Of a DNA stretch of 49,579 bases, positions 36,830-46,924 are shown one piece after another. The translations under genes were made by a program, and so were the position numbers. How positions within the stretch are numbered: position 1 is the stretch's first letter; the number at the start of each line of letters is the position of its first letter. The stretch comes from Halobacillus sp. Nhm2S1. Lineage in GTDB: Bacteria > Bacillota > Bacilli > Bacillales > Halobacillaceae. The notes beneath the pieces were generated by a model. It worked only from the letters and a program-made list of their open reading frames with translations. It ran no database searches and had not been told where the DNA came from. The stretch is taken from the NCBI RefSeq assembly GCF_019599545.1, contig NZ_JAIEZV010000008.1:1-49579 (forward strand), read 5' to 3'.

Positions 36830-37567
36830 ATGAAACCAGGCCGATTAAAGCAGATTCTTTTATTGACGGATGGATGCTCGAACCATGGAGAAGACCCTGT
36901 CGTCGTCGCAGCGCTTGCGAGGAATCAGGGAATAACGGTCAATGTGATTGGCGTTCTTGACGATCGGCAAAGTGGCAGGCCACAAGGGCTTGAAGAAGTA
37001 GAATCGATTGCCGAGGCAGGTGGAGGCGTCAGTCAAATTGTATATCAGAAAAGTTTGTCCCAAACCGTGCAAATGGTGACGAGACAAGCCATGACCCAAA
37101 CGATTCAAGGGGTTGTTAATAAAGAATTACAAGAGATCCTCGGTAAAAAACAGACCATTGAAGAACTTCCCCCGGAGCAGCGGGGAGAAGTGGTGGAAGT
37201 GGTGGATGAACTCGGAGAGAGCTGTGATCTGGAGGTGCTTGTGCTCGTGGATACAAGTGCAAGTATGCACCATAAGCTGCCTACCGTGAAGGATGCTCTT
37301 TTCGATTTGTCCCTCAGCTTGAATGCGAGATCGGGATCAAACCAATTCAGCGTGTATGCATTTCCGGATCCGAAAAAAACCATTACGAAAATGGTAGGAT
37401 GGACACCGGAATTAGGTGAAATACATGGGATCTTCTCTAAGTTGAATAGTGGAGGATACACACCGACAGGGCCTGCATTGAAAGAAGCGCTTTATGCGTT
37501 TGCAGGGAAACCTCTCGATGAGCGGTTGAGAAATGAGGAAGATCCATATGAAGAAACAGGTTTTTGA
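36830..37567 (+). CDS. yabS: von Willebrand factor A domain protein YabS
   Basis: A 245-residue protein. It starts with ILLLTDGCSNHGEDP and carries a VWA domain whose MIDAS DxSxS motif reads VLVDTSASMHHKL (near residue 139), with the threonine in GGYTPTGPAL. Binding partner unknown. It sits between the sporulation phosphatase spoIIE and kinase yabT, as in B. subtilis, and overlaps yabT by 20 bases, so it is likely co-expressed in sporulation. CAGGAGGGAT precedes the ATG. Confidence 0.9.
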   Translation: MKPGRLKQILLLTDGCSNHGEDPVVVAALARNQGITVNVIGVLDDRQSGRPQGLEEVESIAEAGGGVSQIVYQKSLSQTVQMVTRQAMTQTIQGVVNKELQEILGKKQTIEELPPEQRGEVVEVVDELGESCDLEVLVLVDTSASMHHKLPTVKDALFDLSLSLNARSGSNQFSVYAFPDPKKTITKMVGWTPELGEIHGIFSKLNSGGYTPTGPALKEALYAFAGKPLDERLRNEEDPYEETGF

Positions 37568-38468
37568 CTTATCCCCTGGAAGTCGAGTAACCGGTAAATG
37601 GAGCGGTCGTGTTTATACCATCATCAAAAAAGTGGGTGCTGGAGCCTGCGGAACTGTTTTTTTATGCCGTTCCCATCAAGGGGAGACGTGTGCCCTTAAG
37701 CTTGGGGAAGACAGTTCACGAATGATGTTGGAAGTGAATATGCTCAAAAAATTCAGTAAGGTCCAAGGGGTGAAACTTGGGCCTTCTTTTGTTGATGTGG
37801 ATGATTGGGTGGACCGGTCAGGACGGACGCACCCTTTTTATGTAATGGAATACGTGGAAGGAGCTTCCGTGGCCGATTTTTTGAAGGCAAAGACGAAGGA
37901 CTGGATCGGGATTCTGGCTGTCCAATTACTTTCGGATCTTGAGAACCTTCATAATGCAGGGTATGTATTTGGCGATTTAAAGACGGATAACTTATTAGTA
38001 TCCGGATCAAAAGTCCGCTGGATTGATGTGGGTGGAGTTACGGCTATAGGTCGTGCCATTAAAGAATACACCGAATTTTACGATCGTGGTTATTGGAACA
38101 TGGGCTCCCGAAAAGCAGAGCCGACGTATGATTTATTTGCTGTCACAATGATCATGATGGAAATGGGCCACCCGAAAAGGTTCGATAAAGGGACTCACCC
38201 TCAAAAGACGCTGGAACATAGACTTGTTTCGTCGCCCATCCTGAAGCCCTATAAACGGGTGATTCAGCAATGTTGGAAAGGGGATATACAAAGCGCGGCA
38301 CAAATGAAAGATTCCCTTTCTGGTGTACTCATGAAACGCAAAAAAACTCCCGCTTCGTCCCGTCAGAGGCGCGTGCAGAATAAAAAAACTGAGAATGTCG
38401 AACTTGCTGCTTTAACGGTGGCATCTGGTTTGTTTTTTGCGGTGTCGATTGCAAGCTTCTTTCTTTAA
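37548..38468 (+). CDS. yabT: Ser/Thr protein kinase YabT
   Basis: A 306-residue Hanks-type kinase with a C-terminal membrane anchor (LAALTVASGLFFAVSIASFFL, about 284-304). Motifs: glycine loop GAGACGTVF, VAIK-like CALKLG lysine, catalytic loop GDLKTDN in place of HRDLKPxN, and IDVGG in place of DFG. B. subtilis YabT shows the same non-standard DVGG; it is a DNA-stimulated kinase active in sporulation that phosphorylates RecA. The start at 37548 has TGAGGAAG upstream, inside the end of yabS. A 7+7 palindrome (GGAGAAG-A-CTTCTCC, 38508-38522) follows the gene but lacks a T-run. Confidence 0.92.
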   Translation: MKKQVFDLSPGSRVTGKWSGRVYTIIKKVGAGACGTVFLCRSHQGETCALKLGEDSSRMMLEVNMLKKFSKVQGVKLGPSFVDVDDWVDRSGRTHPFYVMEYVEGASVADFLKAKTKDWIGILAVQLLSDLENLHNAGYVFGDLKTDNLLVSGSKVRWIDVGGVTAIGRAIKEYTEFYDRGYWNMGSRKAEPTYDLFAVTMIMMEMGHPKRFDKGTHPQKTLEHRLVSSPILKPYKRVIQQCWKGDIQSAAQMKDSLSGVLMKRKKTPASSRQRRVQNKKTENVELAALTVASGLFFAVSIASFFL

Positions 38469-38557
38469 GTAGATACCTTTGGATGTGGAGACTGGCTGGA
38501 TCGGAGCGGAGAAGACTTCTCCCAAGCAAAAATAACGGGGAAATGGATGCTTATCTT

Positions 38558-38585
38558 TTGAAGTGCTTACGAATAGTGATACGAT
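38558..38585 (+). promoter_or_regulatory. Sigma-A promoter of tilS
   Basis: TTGAAG (38558-38563), 16-base spacer, TACGAT (38580-38585). Confidence 0.65.
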
Positions 38586-38625
38586 AGGAAGAGATATACA
38601 GACAGAGACAGGGGGAAAACACCTG

Positions 38626-40020
38626 ATGGATCATGCTGTCCACACCTTCATATCCAAACATCAAATGATCCAGCCGCATCAGACCCTATTGGTGGCTGTG
38701 TCCGGAGGCCCGGATTCAGTTGCTCTTTTGCATTTTTTGTGTGCTATGAAACACAAGCTTTCCCTGCGTTTAATTGCCCTTTCTGTCGATCATCAATTAA
38801 GAGGAGAAGAATCTCAAGCAGATCTTCGCTTTGTTGAGGACATGTGTGAATCTATGGGGGTTGAATTTGTCGGAACCTCCGTCGATGTCCATGCGTATAA
38901 GAAAGATACGGGGAAAGGCACACAGGAAGCAGCCAGGGAATTAAGGTATGCATTCTTTGAAAAGATGATGTATGCCTATAAAGCGGATGCAATTGCTATG
39001 GGGCATCACGGTGACGATCAGGCAGAAACGATTCTGATGCAGCTTATGCGTAGTGCACGACCGGAAGCGGTTCAGGGCATGCCTGCCACAAGGCGTTTCG
39101 CTTGTGGAAAGATCATTCGTCCCTTCCTTACGGCTTCTAAAGATCAAATCGCTTCTTATCTGGAAGATCAAGCGATAGAAGTAAGGATGGATCCGTCCAA
39201 TGAGGAGACCGAGTACACTCGGAATGCGATCAGGCAGCACCTCTTGCCTTTTATGAAAGAAAACAACCCTCAGTTTCATAAGCATATGCAGGTGTGGAGC
39301 GAGAGAGCGAGAGAAGAAAGGTCATACATAAATGAGCAGGCCCAAAAAGTATTGGAAACTGTCCATTTTTCTTCAAATGTTGAGAAATTCGTACAATTAT
39401 CAAAACAAACTTTCAAAACATTCCCGCTTGCTTTACAAAGGACAGCCTTTCATCTAATATTGAACTATCTGTATGTGAAGCAAAACGAAGACATTTCTTA
39501 CTTGCATGAAGAAATGTTCATGAACCTAATGAATGATGCGAAACCGAATGCTTCCCTGGACTTTCCGGAAGGGTTAAAAATCATCCGTGCCTACGATGAC
39601 ATCACCTTTTCATTTCCGAAAGAACACGATGGTAATGGGTACTCCTACATTCTCGAAATGGGGGAGGAAGTCCAACTTCCTGATGGTTCGGAACTTAGGG
39701 CGGATTGGTTCAGCGGGGACGGCACTGAAGATCCTTTTACGTATCTATGTGATTCGCATCACGTAAAACTTCCTCTTTCCGTTCGCACGAGACAGGAGGG
39801 GGACAGGATTCGATTGAGAGGGATGAACGGCTCGAAAAAAGTAAAAGATATTTTTATCGACCAAAAAATCCCGGCCCGTCTGCGCCCTACCTGGCCGATC
39901 GTAACAGATCAAACAGGAAAGATTCTTTGGGTCGTCGGTTTGAAAAAAGGCGGGGAACGTACCAGCCTTTCATCAGGTCCATGGCTTCGGTTACATTATA
40001 AAAACAAAGCAGACACGTAG
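38626..40020 (+). CDS. tilS: tRNA(Ile)-lysidine synthase
   Basis: A 464-residue ATPase that converts C34 of tRNA-Ile(CAT) to lysidine, an essential step. The PP-loop motif SGGPDS lies near residue 29, followed by the conserved [10 protein letters not shown] and ALGHHGDDQ-like [12 protein letters not shown]. The C-terminal part contains the TilS substrate-binding domains (LRLRG-like [26 protein letters not shown]). I choose the ATG at 38626 with AGGGGG upstream; an in-frame start at 38563 lies inside the promoter. Eleven bases separate it from hpt. Confidence 0.95.
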   Translation: MDHAVHTFISKHQMIQPHQTLLVAVSGGPDSVALLHFLCAMKHKLSLRLIALSVDHQLRGEESQADLRFVEDMCESMGVEFVGTSVDVHAYKKDTGKGTQEAARELRYAFFEKMMYAYKADAIAMGHHGDDQAETILMQLMRSARPEAVQGMPATRRFACGKIIRPFLTASKDQIASYLEDQAIEVRMDPSNEETEYTRNAIRQHLLPFMKENNPQFHKHMQVWSERAREERSYINEQAQKVLETVHFSSNVEKFVQLSKQTFKTFPLALQRTAFHLILNYLYVKQNEDISYLHEEMFMNLMNDAKPNASLDFPEGLKIIRAYDDITFSFPKEHDGNGYSYILEMGEEVQLPDGSELRADWFSGDGTEDPFTYLCDSHHVKLPLSVRTRQEGDRIRLRGMNGSKKVKDIFIDQKIPARLRPTWPIVTDQTGKILWVVGLKKGGERTSLSSGPWLRLHYKNKADT

Positions 40021-40031
40021 GAGGAGCAATC

Positions 40032-40571
40032 ATGCATAACGAAATTGAAAAGGTCTTAATTTCCGAAGAGGAAATTCAGGCGAAGTGTAAAGAGTTGGGA
40101 GCGGAACTTTCGAAAGAATATGAAGATCGTTTTCCTTTGGCGATCGGGGTACTGAAAGGCGCCCTTCCGTTCATGACTGATTTGCTGAAACGCATGGAAA
40201 CCCATTTGGAAATGGATTTCATGGATGTTTCCAGCTATCACGGAGGTATGGAATCTTCAGGTGAAGTCAAAATTGTTAAAGACCTTGATACGAAGGTGGA
40301 AGGTCGGGACATTTTGATTATTGAAGATATTATTGATAGTGGTCGGACACTAGCTTATCTTGTCGACTTGTTCAAGTACCGTAAGGCCAAGTCAATTAAA
40401 ATCGTTACACTGCTTGATAAACCGACGGGAAGAAGTGCGGATATCAAAGCAGATACAGTCGGGTTTGAAGTGCCTGATGAATTTGTTGTCGGGTACGGCT
40501 TGGACTATGAAGAAAAGTATCGTAACCTTCCGTACGTTGGAGTCTTGAAGCCTGAGGTTTATGGAGGCTGA
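40032..40571 (+). CDS. hpt: Hypoxanthine phosphoribosyltransferase
   Basis: A 179-residue purine-salvage enzyme converting hypoxanthine and guanine with PRPP to IMP and GMP. The PRPP motif [17 protein letters not shown] lies at about residues 95-111; [11 protein letters not shown] and the C-terminal [20 protein letters not shown] are family marks. AGGAGGAGC precedes the ATG. In B. subtilis HprT and TilS also form a regulator of ftsH, and the same gene order tilS-hpt-ftsH is kept here. Confidence 0.96.
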   Translation: MHNEIEKVLISEEEIQAKCKELGAELSKEYEDRFPLAIGVLKGALPFMTDLLKRMETHLEMDFMDVSSYHGGMESSGEVKIVKDLDTKVEGRDILIIEDIIDSGRTLAYLVDLFKYRKAKSIKIVTLLDKPTGRSADIKADTVGFEVPDEFVVGYGLDYEEKYRNLPYVGVLKPEVYGG

Positions 40572-40622
40572 AGATCAACCTGCGATGGCAAGTTTGAAAG
40601 TGTCCATGTCAGGGGTAATTAG

Positions 40623-40652
40623 TTGTGTCGGCTGTTTTTGGTATGGTAGTAT
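40623..40652 (+). promoter_or_regulatory. Sigma-A promoter of ftsH
   Basis: TTGTGT (40623-40628), 18-base spacer, TAGTAT (40647-40652). Confidence 0.6.
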
Positions 40653-40688
40653 TTACTATAGTTTTTCTCGTTTGGGAGGAGGTAGGCA

Positions 40689-42713
40689 ATGAACCGGATC
40701 TTTCGTAATACCATATTTTACTTACTTATCTTCCTCGTGGTTATCGGCGTGGTCGGTCTATTCCGAGGTCAAGGTGATCCGCAAACAGAATATAATGTCA
40801 ATGAATTCTACAATAAATTGAATAATGGTGAAATCCAGGAAATGACGATTCAGCCTGTCAATGGGGTGATTCGTGTTACTGGTCAAGAACAGGGAGCGGA
40901 AGAGGGCGAAACTTTCGTCGCGCAGCTTCCGGCTAATGATGAAGTGATTGCTCAAATCACACAGACAGCTCAAGAACAAAGTAATCTGACTGTCGAACAA
41001 GAAGAGCAGCCTAGCGCATGGGTGACTTTTCTAACGTCCATCATCCCGTTCGTCATTATCTTTATTTTGTTCTTCTTCTTGCTTAACCAGGCGCAAGGCG
41101 GCGGAAGCCGTGTCATGAACTTTGGTAAGAGTAAGGCGAAGATGTATTCAGAAGAGAAGAAGAAAGTGCGTTTCAAGGATGTTGCTGGCGCAGATGAAGA
41201 AAAGCAGGAGCTTGTAGAGGTCGTTGACTTCCTTAAAGACCCCCGTAAATTCTCTGCTGTCGGTGCCCGTATTCCTAAGGGTGTCTTATTAGTAGGACCT
41301 CCAGGTACAGGTAAAACATTGCTTGCACGTGCCGTGGCTGGTGAAGCGGGAGTACCGTTCTTCTCCATCAGTGGTTCGGACTTTGTTGAAATGTTCGTCG
41401 GTGTCGGTGCATCCCGTGTCCGTGATTTGTTTGAAAATGCGAAAAAGAACGCACCAGGCATCATCTTCATTGATGAAATTGATGCTGTAGGTCGTCAACG
41501 TGGAGCTGGTCTTGGCGGAGGCCATGATGAGCGTGAACAAACGTTGAACCAATTGCTCGTTGAAATGGACGGTTTCGGTGTCAATGAAGGAATTATCATC
41601 ATCGCTGCGACCAACCGTCCGGACATCCTGGACCCCGCACTTCTACGTCCAGGTCGTTTTGACCGTCAAATTACAGTCGATCGTCCAGATGTCAAAGGTC
41701 GTGAAGCGGTACTTGCGGTACACGCGAAGAACAAGCCGCTGTCTGAGAACGTTGACTTGAAGACGATTGCGCTCCGTACACCTGGCTTCTCTGGTGCCGA
41801 CTTGGAGAACTTATTGAACGAAGCCGCTCTAGTAGCTGCGCGTGGAGATAAGAAGAAAGTCGATATGGATGACGTAGATGAAGCGATTGACCGTGTGATC
41901 GCAGGGCCTGCCAAGAAGAGTCGTGTCATTTCTAAGAAAGAACGCGATATTGTTGCCCACCATGAAAGTGGACACACCGTCATTGGTATGGTGCTTGATG
42001 ATGCGGACATGGTCCATAAAGTTACAATTGTTCCACGTGGGCAGGCGGGTGGATATGCCGTTATGCTTCCTAAGGAAGATCGTTACTTTATGACGAAACC
42101 AGAACTGTTCGATAAGATCACTGGATTACTCGGTGGTCGTGTAGCCGAAGAAATCATCTTTGGTGAAGTAAGTACGGGAGCTCACAACGACTTCCAACGT
42201 GCAACCAACATCGCACGTAAAATGGTCACAGAATATGGCATGAGTGAAAAACTTGGTCCGCTTCAATTTGGTTCTAATTCCGGTGGTCAGGTCTTCCTTG
42301 GACGTGACATCCAGAACGAACAGAACTACAGTGACCAGATCGCTTATGAAATTGACCAGGAAGTGAAGAACTTCATTCAGTACTGTTACGACCGTGCGAA
42401 AACGATCCTTACTGAAAATAAAGATAAGCTTGAGTTGATCGCGAAGACACTATTAGATGTCGAAACACTGGATGCAACTCAAATCCGTTCTCTATTTGAT
42501 AAAGGTCGTCTTCCGACGGATGAAGAGCTTGAGGCAATCGCACGTGAACACAATGCGAAAATCAAGAACAACACGTCTTCCAACAATGAGGATGTCCGTG
42601 TGACTATTCAATCCAAAGAAGATGAACAGACGGAAGAAACAGAGACTCATGAAGAAACGAAAGAAGAAAAGAAAGAGGAAGGTCCATCTGATTCAGAGGA
42701 TCGTCGTTCTTAA
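40689..42713 (+). CDS. ftsH: ATP-dependent zinc metalloprotease FtsH
   Basis: A 674-residue membrane AAA+ protease. Two TM segments (about 5-25 and 113-135) flank an extracytoplasmic domain. Walker A GPPGTGKT is near 203-210, Walker B IIFIDEID follows, the SRH is [21 protein letters not shown], and the zinc site HESGH is at about 425-429. It degrades membrane and regulatory proteins; in B. subtilis it is needed for sporulation. The last ~45 residues are very rich in Glu/Asp ([30 protein letters not shown]), an acidic tail. GGGAGGAGG precedes the ATG. Confidence 0.97.
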   Translation: MNRIFRNTIFYLLIFLVVIGVVGLFRGQGDPQTEYNVNEFYNKLNNGEIQEMTIQPVNGVIRVTGQEQGAEEGETFVAQLPANDEVIAQITQTAQEQSNLTVEQEEQPSAWVTFLTSIIPFVIIFILFFFLLNQAQGGGSRVMNFGKSKAKMYSEEKKKVRFKDVAGADEEKQELVEVVDFLKDPRKFSAVGARIPKGVLLVGPPGTGKTLLARAVAGEAGVPFFSISGSDFVEMFVGVGASRVRDLFENAKKNAPGIIFIDEIDAVGRQRGAGLGGGHDEREQTLNQLLVEMDGFGVNEGIIIIAATNRPDILDPALLRPGRFDRQITVDRPDVKGREAVLAVHAKNKPLSENVDLKTIALRTPGFSGADLENLLNEAALVAARGDKKKVDMDDVDEAIDRVIAGPAKKSRVISKKERDIVAHHESGHTVIGMVLDDADMVHKVTIVPRGQAGGYAVMLPKEDRYFMTKPELFDKITGLLGGRVAEEIIFGEVSTGAHNDFQRATNIARKMVTEYGMSEKLGPLQFGSNSGGQVFLGRDIQNEQNYSDQIAYEIDQEVKNFIQYCYDRAKTILTENKDKLELIAKTLLDVETLDATQIRSLFDKGRLPTDEELEAIAREHNAKIKNNTSSNNEDVRVTIQSKEDEQTEETETHEETKEEKKEEGPSDSEDRRS

Positions 42714-42725
42714 AGGTTCATGAGT

Positions 42726-42765
42726 AAAGCCACATCAGCCCTGAAACGGGAGGTGTGGCTTTTTC
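42726..42765 (+). terminator. Terminator of ftsH
   Basis: AAAGCCACA / TGTGGCTTT, 9-bp perfect stem with a 19-base loop holding a minor CC..GG pairing, then TTC. Confidence 0.82.
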
Positions 42766-42843
42766 TGTGTCCTAAAAAGAGCGAAACGGCAGGTTCTTGT
42801 GATATGATGGTAGCCGAAGGAAATGACACGGGAGGCTTCATGT

Positions 42844-43635
42844 ATGAATTTTGTCCTTGATGTGGGAAATACCAATACTGTGTTAGGCGTATTTGAAAAT
42901 AACTCTTTGAAGTATCAGTGGAGGATTAAAACCGATCGTCATAAAACAGAAGATGAGTTTGGGATGTTGATTAAATCACTCTTCGATCATGAAGGATTGC
43001 GTTTTGAAGATATGGACGGCGTCATTATTTCGTCCGTTGTTCCACCGATTATGTTTGCACTTGATCGTATGTCCCGATATTATTTTAAAAAGCAACCGAT
43101 GATCATAGGAGAGGGGATGGTGGATCACGGATTGCCAATGAAATACCCAAATCCGAATGAGATCGGAGCCGACCGAGTGGTTAATGCGGTAGGTGCTATT
43201 GATAAGTACCCTCTTCCTTTAGTCATCATAGATTTTGGAACAGCTACGACTTATTGTTATATTAATGCTGAAGGAGAATATCTCGGAGGCGCTATTGCCC
43301 CAGGGGTCAATATATCGATGGAAGCTCTTTACGCAAAAGCAGCCAAGCTTCCAAAAATCGAAATTAAGAGTCCGGAACATGTGATTGGTCAGAGCACAGT
43401 CGAAGCCATGCAGTCCGGCGTCTACTATGGATATGTAGGTCAGGTCGATGAAGTCGTTCGTCGTATGAAGGAAACATCCGATCAGACACCGACGGTCATA
43501 GCGACAGGCGGTCTTGCTAATTTAATCGCCGGTCAATCAAGGACCATCGATCATGTCGATCCTTACTTGACGTTAAAAGGTCTTCATAAGATATACCAAA
43601 GGAACAAAGAGAAAAAAGCGTTTAAAGGAGAATGA
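42844..43635 (+). CDS. coaX: Type III pantothenate kinase
   Basis: A 263-residue CoaX of the ASKHA fold that starts CoA synthesis by phosphorylating pantothenate. Motifs are [13 protein letters not shown] (phosphate 1), [23 protein letters not shown] (phosphate 2) and [11 protein letters not shown]. The ATG at 42844 has GGGAGGC upstream; the in-frame ACG/ATG at 42823 would add 7 residues lacking support. An extended -10 (TGA-TATGAT, 42800-42808) lies about 40 bases upstream. Followed after 5 bases by hslO. Confidence 0.95.
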   Translation: MNFVLDVGNTNTVLGVFENNSLKYQWRIKTDRHKTEDEFGMLIKSLFDHEGLRFEDMDGVIISSVVPPIMFALDRMSRYYFKKQPMIIGEGMVDHGLPMKYPNPNEIGADRVVNAVGAIDKYPLPLVIIDFGTATTYCYINAEGEYLGGAIAPGVNISMEALYAKAAKLPKIEIKSPEHVIGQSTVEAMQSGVYYGYVGQVDEVVRRMKETSDQTPTVIATGGLANLIAGQSRTIDHVDPYLTLKGLHKIYQRNKEKKAFKGE

Positions 43636-43640
43636 ATAGC

Positions 43641-44531
43641 ATGTCAGATTATTTAGTGCGTGCCATAGGTTTCGACGGCCAGGTCAGAGCTTATGCCATC
43701 CAGTCAACAGAAACAGTCGAAGAGGCAAGACGCAGGCAAGATACGTGGGCAACCACATCAGCAGCACTGGGACGTACGTTAACCATCAGCGGCATGATGG
43801 GAGCAATGCTTAAAGGCAATGATAAGCTCACAGTGAAGGTCGAAGGAGACGGACCTGCCGGAGCTATTATTGCAGATGCAAACTCTAAAGGGGAAGTTCG
43901 TGGATATATCAAACACCCTCATGTTGATTTCGAATCGAATGCCCAAGGGAAATTGGATGTAGCCCGGGCGGTTGGAACGTCAGGGACATTGAGTATCGTG
44001 AAGGACTTGGGTATGAAAGATCACTTTACAGGTCAAGTTCCTCTCGTTTCTGGTGAGATCAGTGAAGATTTCACCTATTACTTTGCAAATTCTGAGCAAG
44101 TGCCTTCAGCTGTGGGAGCTGGCGTGCTTGTCGATACGGACTACTCGATTCTTGCTGCTGGCGGTTTCATTGTTCAAATGATGCCGGGGGCTGATGAAGA
44201 GACGACAAGTCAAATTGAAAAGAGACTCTCAGAAATGCCTGCGATCTCTTCTCTTGTTCGTGAAGGAAAAACCCCAGAAGAAATACTGCACACGGTTCTA
44301 GGGGAAGAAAATGTACGCGTACTGGACACGATGCCCGTGAAGTTCCAGTGCCACTGCTCACGAGAACGTGTGGAAATGGCCATTGCCAGTCTTGGAAATG
44401 AAGAAATTGAGCGAATGATTAACGAGGATCAGGGAGCAGAAGCGAAGTGCCACTTCTGTAACGAAGATTATCAGTTCGACGTAGAAGACCTAAAGGAACT
44501 GCAATCTCAAGACACGGATTCCACATCATAA
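43641..44531 (+). CDS. hslO: Redox-regulated chaperone Hsp33
   Basis: A 296-residue holdase chaperone activated by oxidation. Four zinc cysteines are present in the C-terminal redox switch: [10 protein letters not shown] and AKCHFCNED (CxC and CxxC). The N-terminal core is typical ([71 protein letters not shown]). The ATG at 43641 is 10 bases after AAAGGAG; an ATG at 43632 overlapping the coaX stop is too close to that site. Followed by a terminator; the B. subtilis neighbour yacD is missing. Confidence 0.95.
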   Translation: MSDYLVRAIGFDGQVRAYAIQSTETVEEARRRQDTWATTSAALGRTLTISGMMGAMLKGNDKLTVKVEGDGPAGAIIADANSKGEVRGYIKHPHVDFESNAQGKLDVARAVGTSGTLSIVKDLGMKDHFTGQVPLVSGEISEDFTYYFANSEQVPSAVGAGVLVDTDYSILAAGGFIVQMMPGADEETTSQIEKRLSEMPAISSLVREGKTPEEILHTVLGEENVRVLDTMPVKFQCHCSRERVEMAIASLGNEEIERMINEDQGAEAKCHFCNEDYQFDVEDLKELQSQDTDSTS

Positions 44532-44554
44532 TCTAAAACCGTTCATGATATAAT

Positions 44555-44586
44555 AAAAGGCGAAACTGTGGTTTCGCCTTTTCCTT
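44555..44586 (+). terminator. Terminator of coaX-hslO
   Basis: AAAAGGCGAAAC / GTTTCGCCTTTT, 12-bp perfect stem, 4-base loop, followed by CCTTT. Confidence 0.93.
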
Positions 44587-44609
44587 TAATGTCAGGATGA
44601 TTGAAATGT

Positions 44610-44638
44610 TTGACAATTTCGTTCTTATTCAGTACATT
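44610..44638 (+). promoter_or_regulatory. Sigma-A promoter of cysK
   Basis: TTGACA (44610-44615), 17-base spacer, TACATT (44633-44638). I do not see a convincing CymR operator around it. Confidence 0.87.
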
Positions 44639-44682
44639 AGGTTTAAATCCTATTAAAATACTTGGTTTTGGGAGTGAGTTTA

Positions 44683-45609
44683 TTGAGAATCGTAAATAAC
44701 GTAAGCGAATTAGTCGGGCAAACTCCATTGGTCAAGCTGAATGGAAGCGCGGAAGAAGACAGTGCAGATATCTATCTTAAACTGGAATACATGAATCCGG
44801 GCAGTTCCGTTAAAGACCGTATTGCTCTTTCCATGATTGAAGAAGCTGAAAAAGATGGCAGCCTAAAAGAAGGAGATACCATTGTAGAACCGACAAGCGG
44901 GAATACAGGGATTGGTTTGGCTATGATCGCAGCAGCCAAAGGTTACAAAGCCATACTTGTAATGCCGGATACGATGAGTCAAGAACGCCGTAACCTTCTT
45001 CGTGCCTACGGAGCAGAACTTGTGCTCACCCCAGGAAGTGAAGGGATGAAAGGCGCCATTAAAAAGGCAGCTGAACTCCAAGACCAGAAGGGTTACTTTA
45101 TGCCTCAACAGTTCAACAATGAAGCAAACCCACTCATTCACGAAAAAACAACAGGACCGGAAATTGTTGAGCAGATGGGTGATCAATTAGACGCATTCGT
45201 TGCTGGTATCGGAACAGGTGGAACTATTACTGGTGCGGGTAAAGTATTGAAGGAAAAATATCCCGATATCAAGATTTATGCGATTGAACCAGAAGAATCT
45301 CCAGTTTTGTCCGGTGGTGATCCTGGTCCACATAAAATCCAAGGAATTGGAGCAGGCTTTGTACCCGGCATCCTGAATACGGAAATCTATGATGAAGTCA
45401 TTAAAGTGACGAAAGAAGATTCATTCGAAGCGGCAAGGGAAGCTGCTAGAAAAGATGGAATCCTTGGAGGAATCTCTTCCGGATCCGCTATCCATGTGGC
45501 GAAGCAGGTCGCTAAAAAACTTGGTAAAGGGAAGAAGGTTGTAGCGATCATTCCTAGTAATGGTGAGCGTTATCTATCTACTCCGCTTTATCAGTTTGAT
45601 GAAGAATAA
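44683..45609 (+). CDS. cysK: Cysteine synthase A (O-acetylserine thiol-lyase)
   Basis: A 308-residue PLP enzyme that makes cysteine from O-acetylserine and sulfide. The PLP lysine is in [12 protein letters not shown] (near residue 42), the substrate loop is [12 protein letters not shown], and the phosphate loop GTGGTITG. B. subtilis CysK is also 308 residues. I take the TTG at 44683, 5 bases after GGGAGTGAG, which gives the family start [19 protein letters not shown]. Promoter and terminator frame it alone; the pabBAC genes that follow in B. subtilis are not here. Confidence 0.96.
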   Translation: MRIVNNVSELVGQTPLVKLNGSAEEDSADIYLKLEYMNPGSSVKDRIALSMIEEAEKDGSLKEGDTIVEPTSGNTGIGLAMIAAAKGYKAILVMPDTMSQERRNLLRAYGAELVLTPGSEGMKGAIKKAAELQDQKGYFMPQQFNNEANPLIHEKTTGPEIVEQMGDQLDAFVAGIGTGGTITGAGKVLKEKYPDIKIYAIEPEESPVLSGGDPGPHKIQGIGAGFVPGILNTEIYDEVIKVTKEDSFEAAREAARKDGILGGISSGSAIHVAKQVAKKLGKGKKVVAIIPSNGERYLSTPLYQFDEE

Positions 45610-45617
45610 GGTTAGAC

Positions 45618-45647
45618 AACTGCACCCCAAGGGGGTGCAGTTTTTTT
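45618..45647 (+). terminator. Terminator of cysK
   Basis: AACTGCACCCC / GGGGTGCAGTT, 11-bp perfect stem, 3-base loop, then TTTTT. Confidence 0.95.
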
Positions 45648-45711
45648 ATTTATGTTTCCAACCGTGCACGTGTGATAGAAATTTTGAAATGATGTAAGAT
45701 AGGGGAAGAGA

Positions 45712-46566
45712 ATGATGGAAACGAGGGAAACAAATGAACATCAAATTAAGAACTTCAAAAAAACGTTCGATCTAACAAATGAAACTCTCGTGATGGGGAT
45801 TCTTAATATTACGCCGGATTCTTTTTCTGATGGAGGGCTTTATTACAATCTCGATCACGCTGTAAAACAAGCAAAGATGATGGAGCAAGAAGGCGCGCAT
45901 ATCATAGATATCGGTGGTGAATCCACTCGGCCCGGTCATCAACCTGTCACGGCTGAGGAGGAACTGGCACGAGTTATCCCTGCCATCCAGGCCGTCAAAA
46001 AGGCGATTCACCTTCCTGTTTCCATTGATACTTATAAAGCAGATGTTGCGGAAGAGGCTATAGTGGCAGGCGCTTCAATCATCAATGATGTCTGGGGGGC
46101 GATTAAAGAACCTGCCATTGCTGAAGTGGCTGCTCGTTATGATGTACCGATTATCCTTACTCATAACCGGTCAGACAGAAATTACGAGTCTTTATTGGAG
46201 GACATGAAAAGAGACCTTCGAAAAAGCATTAAGATAGCCAGAGATGCGGGTGTCAAAGATGAAAATATCATCCTCGACCCAGGGATTGGTTTTGCAAAAA
46301 CCCAAGCCCAAAACTTGGAGGTTATGCGAAACTTAACAGCATTAAAGGAACTCGGCTACCCGGTTTTGTTAGGAACCTCCAGGAAATCATTTATTGGTAC
46401 AGCCCTGGATCTTCCGAAAGATGAACGGATGGAAGGGACAGGTGCAACCGTCTGTTATGGAGTGGCCCAAGGCGTGGATATTGTGAGGGTACATGATGTG
46501 AAGCCTATTGTGCGAATGACAAAAATGATGGATGCTATGCTCGGGAAGGGTGAAGGAATTGGATAA
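45712..46566 (+). CDS. folP: Dihydropteroate synthase
   Basis: A 284-residue enzyme joining p-aminobenzoate to the pterin precursor in folate synthesis (Sul in B. subtilis), the target of sulfonamides. Hallmarks: MGILNITPDSFSDGG (residues about 29-43), DIGGESTRPG, SIDTYKADVAEEA, ILDPGIGFAKT and LLGTSRKSFIG. AGGGGAAG lies before two in-frame ATGs (45712 and 45715); either may be used. It overlaps folB by 8 bases, starting a compact folate operon folP-folB-folK. Confidence 0.96.
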   Translation: MMETRETNEHQIKNFKKTFDLTNETLVMGILNITPDSFSDGGLYYNLDHAVKQAKMMEQEGAHIIDIGGESTRPGHQPVTAEEELARVIPAIQAVKKAIHLPVSIDTYKADVAEEAIVAGASIINDVWGAIKEPAIAEVAARYDVPIILTHNRSDRNYESLLEDMKRDLRKSIKIARDAGVKDENIILDPGIGFAKTQAQNLEVMRNLTALKELGYPVLLGTSRKSFIGTALDLPKDERMEGTGATVCYGVAQGVDIVRVHDVKPIVRMTKMMDAMLGKGEGIG

Positions 46567-46924
46567 AATTTATGTAAATCAAATGGAGTTCTGGGGTTAC
46601 CACGGTCTTTTTCCGGAAGAGAATAAACTTGGGCAACGGTTCTATGTAGATCTTGAGCTTGAGCTGGACTTGAAGCCGGCAGCTGAATCTGATGATATGA
46701 CCAAATCAATTGATTACGGTGCGATTTACGAGGTGACGAAGAAGACAGTGGAAGGGAAACACCACAAACTCGTCGAGACGGTAGCGGAAAAGGTAGCAAG
46801 TGAACTATTCACGGAATTTCCGCTATTGGAAGGGTGCCTCGTAAAAGTATATAAGCCCGATCCTCCGATTCCGGGGCATTATAAATCCGTGGCTATTGAA
46901 ATCTATCGGAGACCAGAAAAATGA
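46559..46924 (+). CDS. folB: Dihydroneopterin aldolase
   Basis: A 121-residue aldolase converting dihydroneopterin to 6-hydroxymethyl-dihydropterin plus glycolaldehyde. The family core DKIYVNQMEFWGYHGLFPEENKLGQRFYVDLELELD and VYKPDPPIPGHYKSVAIEIYR is complete. I choose the TTG at 46559, with GGGTGAAGG upstream, since it gives the exact family start (LDKIYV); an ATG at 46532 would add nine residues and overlap folP more. It overlaps folK by 4 bases. Confidence 0.95.
   Translation: MDKIYVNQMEFWGYHGLFPEENKLGQRFYVDLELELDLKPAAESDDMTKSIDYGAIYEVTKKTVEGKHHKLVETVAEKVASELFTEFPLLEGCLVKVYKPDPPIPGHYKSVAIEIYRRPEK

Noticed and set aside
38481-38499. Reverse-strand fragment resembling the 3' end of the structured repeat, after yabT
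   Set aside because: Only ~18 bases are similar (CCAGCCAGTCTCCACATCC on the minus strand); no stems accompany it, so chance cannot be excluded.
44546-44554. TGA-TATAAT just before the hslO terminator
   Set aside because: No -35 at the right distance and it abuts the terminator stem; AT-rich chance match is likelier than a third promoter-hairpin unit.
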